From NCBI RefSeq assembly GCF_954871325.1, contig NC_088776.1, forward strand, positions 18,972,052 through 19,036,051: 64,000 nucleotides of DNA. The letters are read 5' to 3'. The DNA comes from Gordionus sp. m RMFG-2023. Its lineage: Eukaryota > Nematomorpha > Gordioida > Chordodea > Parachordodidae. Below are positions 1 to 11,900 of the stretch, piece after piece (within the stretch, counting starts at the first letter, position 1; each line of letters begins with the position of its first letter). The notes under the pieces are model-generated. The model was not told the DNA's origin and ran no database searches. It was given only the letters and a program-made list of their open reading frames with translations. The position numbers and the translations under genes were made by a program.

Positions 1-1735
1 AAATTTAAGACAATGTGATATTAATTTTATGCCCCTGTAATTTTGACAATTGTGTGGATCCCCTTTATTTTTGAAGATAGGAACTAGATAGCTCTGCCTC
101 ATTTTTGAGGTGTTTATCAGTATTTTATTGTACAAATGTGTGAGGGAATGTATTCCTTCATCTCCTAGTGCCTTAAGGCTTTCTATTGGAATATCATCAG
201 GACATCTAGCTTTGTTGTTTTTCATATGTTTGTGGCATGTGATTATTTCTTGTTCCGTTACTGGTTCTATAAGGTTTTGACATGGGGAGTGTTCATCTAG
301 AAGTAGTATGTGGGAATTAAAGTTGAGAAGCTCCTGAAAATATTCTTTCCATCTATTAATTATTTCTTTTTCCTTTATTATCAATTTCCAATCTTTATTT
401 TTGATTCTTTAGGAGCTCTGTTTATATCCCTAGAATTCTTTTCTCGCTGTATGGCTAATCTGTATATTTTATACCCCTCCTTAGTATGTAGTTCTTCGTA
501 CATGTCATCGTATGCCATTGCTTTGGCCCTAGCCACCACTTTTGTAGCTATTCTCTTGGACTTTTTGTATTTAGTCTTGTCATCTGGGTTTTTGGATTTG
601 TACCATATTTTATATAGGACTTTTTTTTTCCTGTATAGTGGTTTTTGCCGCTTCATTCCACCAACATAACATAGTTCTTTGAATGATTTGTTGCCTCCCC
701 TTGTCAAGCCTAATGTCGATTTGACAGTGTGAAAGGTCTGTCCAGATTTTTTCACTGACGTGTGAGGAATCTATTGTTTCTATGTTTGCATTGATTGAAA
801 AGGCATCTGTCATTGATTTGAATCTACCCCATTTGATGCATGGTTCAAGTTTTATATTGTTTTGAGTGGATTTATTTATGATGTGTAAATCCATGACCAG
901 TAGCTTGTGTTGCGCCGCAATATCTTCTCTTGGGATGACTTTGCAGTCTATTACATCATTTAATCTTCTGCGAGAGATAAGCATGTAATCTATCTGGGTT
1001 TTCCTTGTACCACTTTCATATGTTATTAAATGACTGTCATTTTTATTATAGTAGGTGTTGATTAAGGTAAGGTCGAAGGCTTGCGCAAATTTCAGTAATG
1101 CTCTCCTTCATCATTTCTTTTCCATATCCAAATCCACTATAATGCTGTCTCTTGCTTTTCCCACATGCGCATTTAAGTCTCCACCTATTATGACTGGGTC
1201 ATCCTTAGGGATTTCCATTACACCTTCATCAAGGATAGCTCTAAAGTCATCTTTCTCTTCTTCTTTGCAACCCATTTGAGGAGCATTTACTAAAAGGATG
1301 TGTAGTGTTGATTGACTAATGCAGAGTTTTATTTTCATTAATCAGAGATCCTGTTAACTTCTACCATTGAGGAGGTTAAATCTTGACTAAGGATGATGCC
1401 GACACCGTTCCTATTACTAACAATTCCATTTAGTACAATTTATACCCATCTCCAAATTAGAGTGTTCTGACCTTTCCATTTAGTCTCTTGTATGCATGCT
1501 ATATCAACATTTTTCTTGTTTAACATAGATGCCAATTCTCTCGTCTTATTTTTAAGTGTACCAATATTCAAGAAGCTTGCTAACCTTGTTTTCTTTGTTT
1601 TGACCTTTATTTTACTTTTCACAGGATGGAGTTCTACACCTTGCGCGTCGCTTATAGGGAACGTCCTAGCTTTTATATTTATATATTTGTTTGTATCTTT
1701 CATTTAGTTTATTGGACAAGTATCCTAGCACCCGG
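1..1735 (-). mobile_element. RTE/BovB-like LINE, decayed, runs off the left edge
   Basis: A non-LTR retrotransposon read right to left. The 5' part encodes an AP-type endonuclease: an N-terminal stretch with IACIQETKWKG (catalytic Glu context) near 1440-1560, then a segment with PVIIGGDLNAHVGK (Asp/Asn context) near 1140-1210. Next comes the endonuclease-RT linker (LISRRRLNDVIDCKV; YDDMYEELHTKEGYKIYRLA), and at the window edge the start of the reverse transcriptase, with VPIFKNKGD then NYRGIKL. The order and wording match the RTE/BovB-type proteins often annotated as craniofacial development protein 2-like. The reading frame changes near 1440, 1330, 1000 and 700 and there are stops, so this copy is dead. 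The catalytic part of the RT lies outside the window. Confidence 0.85.
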
Positions 1736-1754
1736 ATGTCCAAGCCTGTCGATG

Positions 1755-1915
1755 ACCGGGGTGGCATTTCTAAGCTCAGAAAATCATCTTATCATATGTC
1801 TTTACACATCAATCATCGAAGAAAAACCTGAAAATTTTTACAGTTCCTTATCAGGATTGAACCTGGTACCTTCGGCTTCCAAGCATACATCATAAACTCA
1901 CTAGGCCACCCCGGT
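1755..1915 (-). repeat. tRNA-like SINE head (or LINE 5' region) with RNA polymerase III boxes
   Basis: On the minus strand GGCCTAGTGAG (1898-1908) looks like a tRNA A box, and GGTTCAATCC (1854-1863) is a good B box about 35-40 bases further on, the spacing seen in tRNA-derived SINEs. The unit is bounded by an inverted repeat: ACCGGGGTGGC at 1755-1765 and GCCACCCCGGT at 1905-1915. It sits immediately 5' of the LINE, so it is either a SINE inserted there or a tRNA-like promoter belonging to the LINE. No poly(A) tail or target duplication was recognised. Confidence 0.6.
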
Positions 1916-4900
1916 GACATATGATTGACATATATAAAAAATATATATAATTATTTTTAAATAATTACAACAGCCATGATCTGTCTCTTTTGTTTTTATT
2001 TTTGGCCTTTTTTTGGAATAATTTTTTATAATTTTTATTTTATATATCATTAATATATGCATGCTATTAATATTAAAAAAAATTTTTTTAATAATAAAAA
2101 TATTTTAGGAAAAATACGGGTGAAGTAGTTATTTCTACTTCGTTTGATGTTGGAATAATTTGGTTAATTGTAAAATACCATTTTTATTTGTATATAAGCA
2201 CAAATCATAGTAGATTTGACCTGTATTAATAAGGAAATAAAGAATTTCATATAGGGTATCTATTATAAAACTATAATCTAGAATAAAGATGTGGGGTATG
2301 TACTTGGAAACCCTAAGGATTTATACCTAATTTCATAATGCAATAATAAATTGAGCAGAAAATACCACTCACCGAAAATTATTATCCAAAATATAAAACA
2401 TTACACTAAGGTCAAAAGATAAAAAGATAGGAGGCGTAGAATAATTGTCAAACTATTTTTTTTTAAAGGAATGGAATATTTTGATGCAATATTTCTTATT
2501 AGATTACCAAAATATAACACAGAGTTTGGTTTATATAACTTCTACAATATAAGTTTTAAAAAAACATACAATATGAGGGTAAAAAAAGAAATAAATCATG
2601 TGTGAAGTAAATTAGATTGTTTAATACAATTGTAAGAAAGGCTGAAAAAATTAAAACCAAACGGGACTGGTAATTTCTATCAAAAATTATTCAAATCGGG
2701 GACAAATTTTGAAATATTTACATTATCTTGAAAAAGAAATATCTAAGAAACCTAGACTTAGTTTAATAAGAACTAAAAATGACATGGGGTAAGATTGAAA
2801 AAGGAATTTTATTGAGGAGCTATATAAATGAAAAAGAAATATTCAATTTTTTTAATCTAACCCCGAATCCTATATAATTGAGAGAAATTAAAGATAAATA
2901 AAATAAAAGAACAAATTTTATTTCATTAGGATTGTCAAACGCCTCCTTGTTCTCCCCTTAAATATGCCAATGATGATGGTAAAATATCGATTTAAAACGC
3001 AAATTTAACGGAATTATACATTCATATAAAAGTTTTAAGTATTATTTTACATTACATTTATCTATGAATGAAAACAATATATCTCTATACAATTATAAAC
3101 TCTAATGTCTCAATTTAAGTGAGTATAATGTTATTGATAAATTATCAGATTTCTGTATTTTAACATTATATTAGAAAATATATGACTATAAATGCATCCA
3201 TAACAACCAGGAACTCGGCCCTTAGTGGGCCCTATATAACTTTATAAATCCTGGGCCCGTTTATAAGAGAAATACACTTGGCATAATAGTTTACGTCGAG
3301 CCGATTTTAAAATAAAATTTTATCAAAAATTTCAGAAAAAATTATTTAAAATATCGAAATTTTAAAATCCGCGCCGGACTAAGCTTAAGAATTTAAAAAC
3401 CCGGGCCAAGCCAAATTTTTTCTAAAATTTTGGGTCAGGTTTAAATGGAAATTATTTTCAAATGGCCAGGACTGAAAATTCGAGCTCTGCTTGTCTCTGA
3501 ATGACATAAAATCATGGTTAAATTTGTAGTTTTGCTCTTCTAATGTCTAATGTATAATATTTATATATTTGAGATTCTTATTTTAAATGTATTTTTTTAA
3601 TATAGAAAAGTTCCAAACTACGTCATTCATTCATTCATTTATTTCTCTTTTGTAATCACTCCATTCATATCTATCGATTTTTTTTTGGAAATACATACAT
3701 TATCGAATACAAATTGAAAAAAAAATTATATAAAAAATTAATCTTTATTTTTATTTTGTAAAAAATTAAACGTTTTTTTGGAAACTCTATTACGTCATTC
3801 ACGTGTAAATAATAATTTTTAGGTAAGATGGTGCATTTTCTATAATTGTTACATTTATTTAAATTTTATGTATAAATGGCATCTGTAAGAGAAGGACATA
3901 AGCGGGCTTAGCACGTGTAAATTTTTGAGTGGACTTGTTAATAATTTGATAGTTTGAGTCGTTGTTTAGAAAATTACTTGCCAATGATCAAATTATATTA
4001 AACCCTATATTATATTAACTTTCCCATATTTGACGACACTTTTAACCTAAATCCTAACATCATTCAATAGGTTGGTTTTAGAAAAGGGTTTCATGGCGAA
4101 TCAACACTTATCTGCTGCACCTCATTCAATGTCGTCCATATTAGACCTATGAGCCGCATTAAAAAATTTTTTGGTGTTATGTATTGTGTAATAAATAAAA
4201 CGATAAGAAAAAAAATTGTCCTGGTTATAGTACAAGGGCCTTATAGACTGAATATTTTTCAAAATCATCAACATTTCTCTAATTCTATGGCGTGACCTAG
4301 CCACTTCTAATCGATTACACCTAACTTTGTAAGAACAATTTAGCCGCCTATGTCAGGTATCTGTGCTATAGGTCTGATACCCGGAAGTAACGGTAAAAAG
4401 TGGTATCAGAGAATCTATAAATATAGTATAAAAGGTTTTATCAATTTTTTTATATTAAAATTGTTAATAATTAATATATTTTCAAAATTAATATATCGAA
4501 TAAGCAATTTTTTATTCAAATAAATGCATCCGAAGACATTTATATGTAAGTAATTTTTTCTTCGTAATAAATTGTCCTTCTTCAGGACATTTCCTCCGTG
4601 CAATTTTATCCTGTCGCGAATTTAAACATGAACTGGCCTGGCAGAACGATTAAATAACATCATAATTTTATACACTAGATGATATAATTATAGATTATCC
4701 AATTCTATAAGTTTAGGTAGAAATATTTTTTAAAAAATTAGGATAATTAATCGGAATTGCACTTGTATTTTTCAGAAACTTGCAGACTTGGATCGGGCCA
4801 TAAAATTTTTAAATAGCGGGGCGGGGCTAAAAAAATTTATATTATATAAAATAACAAAATTAAAAAAGGGCTGGACCCGACCAATATAAAGAAATCTTTG

Positions 4901-5818
4901 TTAGGCTGATTCCGTGAGGAGGGAGGGGTGGAGGACTTAAAATTTAGACTCCATTTCCAAAAATTAAATAAGTAGTAGAAAATCTCTTGAAACTTAAAAT
5001 GTTGTTCAAATTACTACGGCTTTCTGATAATCCGCCATAAGTTGGAAAAATGGATCAAGGAAATTATTATAATACAAAAAGACTTATTTATGCCTAATAT
5101 GGTATATTTGTAAGATTTACATGAATTTCCTTATTATATTCACAATATCAAGATATTGTAATAAAAACTATAAAAATGTTCCCCTCTACGTTTTCACATC
5201 CGTTTCCGTCAAGTCCTCAATTTTCAATTGTTTAAAAAAAACAATTTTGATTTCTTTGAAGGAAGAAAAAAAATCGATAGAAATTATAAGTAAATATTCT
5301 TATTTATTATTATTACTATTATTCAAATTTTATGATTTTTTAAAAAAATGCTAAAAATGATGATTAGATTTTTCATTGATCATCATCTCAGATTTTTTTA
5401 AATTTACCTTTAAAAAATAATTTTTTTACTCCTTTTTTAATAACTATTACTTTTGAAATCATATCAGATAATTTTTTTCCCTTTTATAACTATAAACAAG
5501 GTTATTTCGAAACGTTGGAAAAAATAATATTTGATATTTTATTTTACAATAAATTCATTAAAATAGTGATCGCGACTATTCTTTATGGATTCAGGTAAAA
5601 AATAAAGGAAAATAAATTATGATAACATTTTATATTTTTTATGTTTATAAGCTTAACTTTTCCTTATTTTTGGGAACCCTTCAGGATAACCTAAACACTC
5701 CAAGAGTAAGGCCTGGGAGGACGGATGGGGAAGCGGTTCCAAGTAGTCAAATGATACTATTTTAGGGGCCGCCATATTTTGCTTATTGTGCATTTAAATG
5801 TAAATTGTATTTTAAAAG

Positions 5819-6024
5819 TGGTGTTATTAAACGCAGCCTGATTTGAGTCGATTTTTAAAAACAGTCCGATAAAATTTTAGCTAAAATAATATTATGTAAA
5901 CTTAGATATTTAGCTAATGGAGTACGAACCTTTCTGACATCTATGAGAAAAATCGCCAGGGTTACATAATATAATTTTGGCTAAAATCTTCGGACCATTT
6001 TTAAAAATTTGCCTAACAACACTA
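5819..6024. mobile_element. hAT-type MITE, GTTGTTAAACGG family (copy A)
   Basis: Short element with imperfect inverted ends (left TGGTGTTATTAAACG, right CTAACAACACTA). It is flanked by near-identical 8-base sequences, tttaaaag and ttaaaaag, consistent with an 8-bp hAT target duplication. It encodes no protein. Better preserved copies of the family lie at 26239-26459 and 43375-43558. Confidence 0.65.
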
Positions 6025-7616
6025 TTAAAAAGGAATAAATATTACACCCAATTCTGTAATTTATTAGAAATTATCTATATTTTATTATAATTTAATATAT
6101 TGTATAAATATTACCTAATTCATATTCTCGGCTACTTATTTTCAATCCCCTAAAAATGACAAAGCCTAGTTTGTTATTTTATAAAAAGAAATTATACTTA
6201 CGTAAATTAGATTTTTTACAAAGCCCGCAGATTTCATTTACACTTTAGACCACCCAAAATTATACGTGCCGCTCTCTTAGTTACAATACATATCCAACCG
6301 TTCATTCCCAATTAGAAAAATGTAGCACGGCATTATAATTTTTTACGATGTTATAAATATAAACACAAAATCAATTAACTTTGTGTTCATCGTGTGGTAA
6401 CATATCCACGTTGCATTAATTTTGTTAACTGTATAGATCAAATAGTAGTAATTAAAAAAATTTAATTTTTTGAACTGAATTTCTATATATTATATAATGA
6501 ATAACAAGCGGATTTATTACCAAGCTTAAACTAGATTTTCCTCCATTATTAAATTTTATTAAATGGAAATATTATGAGTTTTTCCGAAATATATATGTAT
6601 GAAGTTTTTTTTCATCGGCCCTAAATACTAAATTATTTTAGCCAATTTGAGTTTTCAAAATATAATCCATTTTACTCCACCTTGTAAACGTGACTCTTAA
6701 TTTCTTCAATTTAACCAAAGCCCATTTGTTAGATGTTAATAATAACTCCATTCTTTTATATCATCCCCCTAATTATTTATTTAGGGAGATTAAATGGGAT
6801 TACAGTGTTGACCAAATTTGATGGAAAACATTTCCATATATTTTAATTTATTTGTAAATAAAATCATCTGACTTGCAAAAAATCGTTAATTTTTACAAGT
6901 TAAATAATTTTATTTATAAACTAATTAAAAAATATGGAAATATTTGGAATTATTTGCACAACACTGTATTTCTTACTTTTATTTGGAGAGCAGTTTCATT
7001 TCAAATAAATTTTTTAATCCATCATTATCAAACTGCAAATACGAAAAAAAAAATATAAGCTATCCTACAGTAAGTTTTATTATATAAAGATTAAAAAAAT
7101 AATAAAAATTTGTATCAATAATCTTTCGATTGATGAGATATATTATATTAGTTATAATGTCTTGAAATATATTTATTTAATATTGCGTGCTCGTGTTACC
7201 AGACAATTTACTATACATATCACGAATTTTGAAAAGATTAACATCTAAAAATATTTCTCGCAATTATTTTTGCAAATTATAGACAATTTTTTCAGTGGCT
7301 TTGTTAATGAAAGCAAAAGTTTCTCAAGTAGCCTAAAACAATTGGCCTAATAGCAGGCAGGAATGATGAAAACTATCTATGCCACTAATTTTTAAAACTC
7401 TTAATATCATTTTTTATCTAATTAAATTTAGAATTAGTCATTTTGATAAAAAAATAATAATTATAAAATCTTGAGTTTTTTTATTTCTATATATTCTTAT
7501 TATTTTTCTTCTCTGGATCAATTTCTTAGTATGTGACATTAAATTATTATATCTAATAATGAATCGAAGAAAAATTATTATAATAAAATGAAATAATATT
7601 CCCACAACCAAGCAGC

Positions 7617-7760
7617 AAATGTCATTATTGTTAGAGCTCTCCGCTCAGCCAATATACCTGATCTTAAAACCCTAGGATTTAATTTCAATATCAATATTAA
7701 ACCAGATGGAATAAACTCATTCCATGAACTACCAGAATCCCACTATCCTGAGTTTACACC
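7617..7760 (+). other. Open coding-like stretch, possible upstream exon (unrecognised)
   Basis: About 50 codons stay open in one plus frame with locally normal base composition inside very AT-rich surroundings (pieces: VRALRSANIPDLKTLGF, FHELPESHYPEFTPALIG). A GT after CCAGCATTGATTG would leave splice phase 1, which fits the phase needed at 8795, so it could be an exon leading into TBC1D30. It does not resemble the TBC1D30 N-terminus that I know, so it may instead be a transposon remnant. Confidence 0.3.
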
Positions 7761-8497
7761 AGCATTGATTGGTTCGCGCTTTCCTTTAACTCCAATTTTA
7801 TAGTTGGAGTTAAAAAAAATATATAGTAGTATCCGACATAATCGGTAAATTTAGTTCTAGAGCCCGGGATTTTTTTACACTCGGCCAAAAATACGAATTA
7901 GGGGACCATCGAGAAGTTTTTACCTTTTTCAACTGATCATGCTGAATATCAATCCACAATGCCATCAGTCTTAAAAAATTTTTAATATTTTGGGAGCCTC
8001 ATTTTAATATTAAAAATTTGTAAACCATATTTCATCGAAAGAACTCAAGGCCAAATTTTTGGCAAAATAATTCCATTAATTATTAATTAGAGCCATATTT
8101 TTTTTATATATGAAAATGGTTAGGAAAAATATTCTTAAAAGTAAGTAATTGTGATTTAAATCAATAATATCTCAAAAATATTTTTAAAAAGAATATAAAT
8201 TAAGACATGAATTGAGTAAAATTTAAATTATATTTTTTTATAATGTAAAATGTATAGCTTGGGATGTAAAAGTTCTGAAACACTACTTAATAACAAATGG
8301 GATTTAAGTAAATCGGTAAAATAAAGGAAAGGACATAATATTATTAAATTAGTAATATTTTTGGGCTTCTTTGTTCTCTCCCATCAAAGATTTCAGCCAC
8401 CATGAAGCTATTAACTATATTATTTTAATATATATTTTTGTAATAATATAAAAAAAATAAATTAGATAGATAACTCCCTTTGCATTTAAATTCACCC

Positions 8498-8697
8498 ATG
8501 CATGTACGCAGTTGTTGTTGGGAAGTGGGGGAGGGGCTGTTTGATAATTATTTTTTTATAAAAATTATTCTTATTTATGAATATCTTAAATTTTATAAAT
8601 TTATCAAGAGGCTACTATAAAATATTGACAATTTCTAATACACAAATTCAAATATAAATTTATTATAAAAGTTGCCCCCCCCCCCCACTGCGTGAAT
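8498..8697. repeat. Possible MITE with G/C homopolymer subterminal tracts
   Basis: Inverted ends TACGCAGTTG followed by a G-rich tract on the left, and a C run followed by CACTGCGTGA on the right. The design resembles the ends of the hAT elements at 9284-11009 and 27807-29244, which also pair a CGTA-type end with G/C runs. No convincing target duplication was found. It stops about 100 bases before the first recognised TBC1D30 exon. Confidence 0.35.
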
Positions 8698-8794
8698 ACT
8701 TCGATTTACCTGAGGTTATACTATTAAATAAAAAAGATTATTCTTACGATTATAATGCCATTGCATCATACCTCCCTTCCCTCCCTACTAAAAG

Positions 8795-8925
8795 GTATAG
8801 ACACGAAAATGCGGTTTTCGCTTTCTCCAGTTCAAAATAACGACTTAGCTTACCGTCAATGGATACGGGCCTTAAAATCTTTGGTTCTTTTTCCGGATGG
8901 AATTCCTTCCGACTTTCGTAAACAG
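8795..8925 (+). CDS. TBC1D30: TBC1D30 exon: entry to TBC domain
   Basis: Encodes IDTKMRFSLSPVQNN, then YRQWIRALKSL and FPDGIPSDFRKQ. A pyrimidine-rich tract and AG precede it, and homology begins exactly here, so I prefer this acceptor (entry phase 1) over the ATG at 8755. Using that ATG would add MPLHHTSLPSLLKG, which has no counterpart in the family. The donor is CAG/GTTGTT. Confidence 0.8.
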
Positions 8926-11900
8926 GTTGTTTACATATCAATTATAATTGGGATAATATTTACTTTTTTTGATGGCTCAACATGTGCAAGAATAAGGCTT
9001 GGAATATATATACTGTTTATAATTTTCTTCAATTTACATAATTGATGTCAGATTCAGATTAATTTGAAAACTAGGCTTAATTCGTCTATTATAAAATAAT
9101 CGCTCTAAGTTTCTACTTATTTATTTCAATGAAATTAATTTTAAAATGACTTAACTCTTTTTTAAAAAATCAGTATATATATGTTATTTGCAATTAGTTT
9201 TTCCGACAAGTGTCTGAGCGCTTATTTTTTAATTTAAAATCTGATTTTACTAAAAATGTATTCCATTCCAACATGCTTGGAATCAGGCGCGTACGCAGGA
9301 ATTTGGCCTGGGGAAGATAATAAAATTTTTTAAGAAATATTATTGTTTTTAAAAATATCAAGCATAAATTTATTAGGACTAATAAATTTCTAATACACAA
9401 TTTAAATTAATGTTAATTATCAAAAAATTATATGTATAAACCGGCATATAAAAAACTATAAAATAAATGTGACTTAAAAAATATTAAACGGATATAACTG
9501 ACGGTATATGAAAAACTATAAAATAAATGTGATTTATAAAATATAAAGTGAATATAACCACTATATAAATCACTTAAATGACCCAAAATAGAAATTTGAA
9601 TTTTTTGAGCCTTTATTTATATATAAGTATAAAAAATTTAAATGTGGAAATATAAATTATCACACAAAAAGTTTCTTAGGAATAATTGTATTTTGTATGT
9701 TATATATTTACAATGTAAAATCCAATTTTCGTTGGGATTGAGCTATAGTTATTTAACTAATAAGTCATCATAAGATACCTTAACATCTTCATGATAAAAA
9801 TCTAACAAATATATTTTTTTCTATCATCATCTGAAAAAGGTTGGGAAGGCTTTTGTGGAAGTAATATTTGCAGATTGGTAAGTGTTGCATGATGAATTAA
9901 AAACCATTTATTTATTTGGGTTATAAATGTATCTAAGAGAGGGGACTTTTGCTTTACTACCCATCTAATGATCCTATATTAATGTTTTGACGTTGAGCTT
10001 ACCTTGCTGCAAGTCGAGGGAGAAAATATTAAACACGTATGGCTCTGCTTTAGACTCAATAATAACATATAAAATATGAAATTCACCTTCAACATTAGCC
10101 CTAATTTCCTTGAGTTCTAATAATATGCTCTCCGCTATTCTCATCTTCTTAATCAAGTCAATGTCATATTTTTGAAAATTATTACATAAAATAGTGCATA
10201 ATTAAATAATACATTCTAATGAGAAAAAAATTTGGAATAAGCATTGAATCCAATAATTTTCTTGCTTCTGAGGAAATATTTCTTTCATGCCATTGTGATA
10301 TTTCATTAATAGCAAGTAATCGGCTCTTCTAACTAGAGATCTGCAAATGTACGGGCTTAATTTTTTTAAAAAAAATCAGGTTCTGGTCGGGTCTTGGAAA
10401 TTTTTAAAAATATATCTAAACTTATTAATTTTATATTGAATTTTTTATGTAAAATAAAAATATTTGATTTTATTTATAGAAACTAGATGCCATATAACAA
10501 ATGTCTTTTATCTTGAGTAATTATAAAAATAAATTTTATTTAAATAAATTCGGGCCGGTAAATTTTTTTAAAAATATTTAGGGTTCTGGCCAGGCCAGCA
10601 AAACTTTTTAAAAAATATTTCGGAAGGGGCCGGGTTTGAAAATTAGGCCCGATGCAGATCACTACTTTTAACTCCATAAAAGCTGTAACAGCTTGATGGT
10701 GGTGATTCTATCTCTTTGAACATGCTTGCAATTTCTTTCTCCCTGTTGAACAAGGAGTTTCAGAAATAATTATTTGACTAGAAATTTGAAAATGGTAGGA
10801 TAAATCCACTAAAAATTTGAATATAATAAATAAATATTACGCTGGAAAACTTGAAATCGAAATTAATTGATAAAATAACTTAGTAGATGAATGTGATATA
10901 TAATTAAATATATATTTAATATGAGATAGGAATAAATATTAACAATTTTAAGCTTGGGGGGGGGGGAATTTGTTCCCCTGCCCCCCCTCCCCCGCTGCTT
11001 ACGCGCCTGCTTATAACACCTACCCTATGAATTTTAGACAACTTTTCCATGAACTTTTGAACTTAAGATAATTTATATTAGTTTTTTTAATTGTCTACAG
11101 TTCATAAAATAGGTATTCTAAACATGCCGGAATACATTTCCAATAAAATCAGATTTTAAAATTTAAAAAAAAAACGCTCAAAAAATGATTTGAAATTGAA
11201 AAAATAACACATTGCCGATAACTTATATATAAATATTTTATTTTTTATTTACCTCATTTTAATTTGAATAAAGATTTGGTTAAATTTGGCTGACCACTAC
11301 ATTCATTCCAGAGACCTGAACTGGGAAAGTATTAAAGGGGTGTGCTTTAATGATAATACAAACCCAGATGATTATGATTTAGACGCTCAAATTATTAAAG
11401 TAATAAAAAAATTTGAATCATTCAAATAAAAAACATTTAGATGTTTTTAAAATATTATAATTACGATTGTACTAATTTATTTATTATCTTAAATTTTGAG
11501 TCGTTTTTACAAAATTTTAATAACAGTTATCACGAATTTATCAAAAATTAAATAATGAGAAATATAAAATAAATAGCCTATACCATGTTCTAGAAAAGGG
11601 CTAGCTATGATATAATATTAATTTACATATTAAAATACAATTGATGGATATAGGAAAAATCATATAATATTATATTAGCTAAAAAATTGTCAAAGAAATC
11701 GTAGCAATTTACCTGCTAAAATTTCAAACTTTTAAATAATCGCGAGGTAAATGCTACATAATTATTATTTTTATATTTTGAGATTTTTTTAAAAAATAAA
11801 ATATTATTTCCGATAATTTTATTTGATATATAGGATTTACATCGGACAAATACTGCAGGTGTTTCAGGATCTTCGCTTTCCGAGGAAGATAGGGTTATTT

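Larger units (their letters stand above)
1920..8750. other. AT-rich intergenic region upstream of TBC1D30
   Basis: Mostly A/T tracts and short decayed repeats. Slightly GC-richer patches near 3205-3500 and 4775-4935 carry GGCCC/CGGGCC motifs like those in small transposon ends elsewhere in the window, but I could not fix their ends. A clear MITE lies at 5819-6024. An open, coding-like stretch near 7620-7760 is listed separately. The rest holds no gene I can support. Missing N-terminal exons of TBC1D30 should lie here, but none resembles the known N-terminus. Confidence 0.5.

Noticed and set aside
310-669. Plus-strand open frame of 119 codons
   Set aside because: Antisense of the LINE linker region; hydrophobic composition typical of reversed coding sequence.
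4398-4412. GGTATCAGAG motif resembling a retroelement primer-binding site
   Set aside because: No LTRs or coding remains around it; a short chance match.
8750-8941. Minus-strand open frame of 63 codons
   Set aside because: Shadow of the first recognised TBC1D30 exon.
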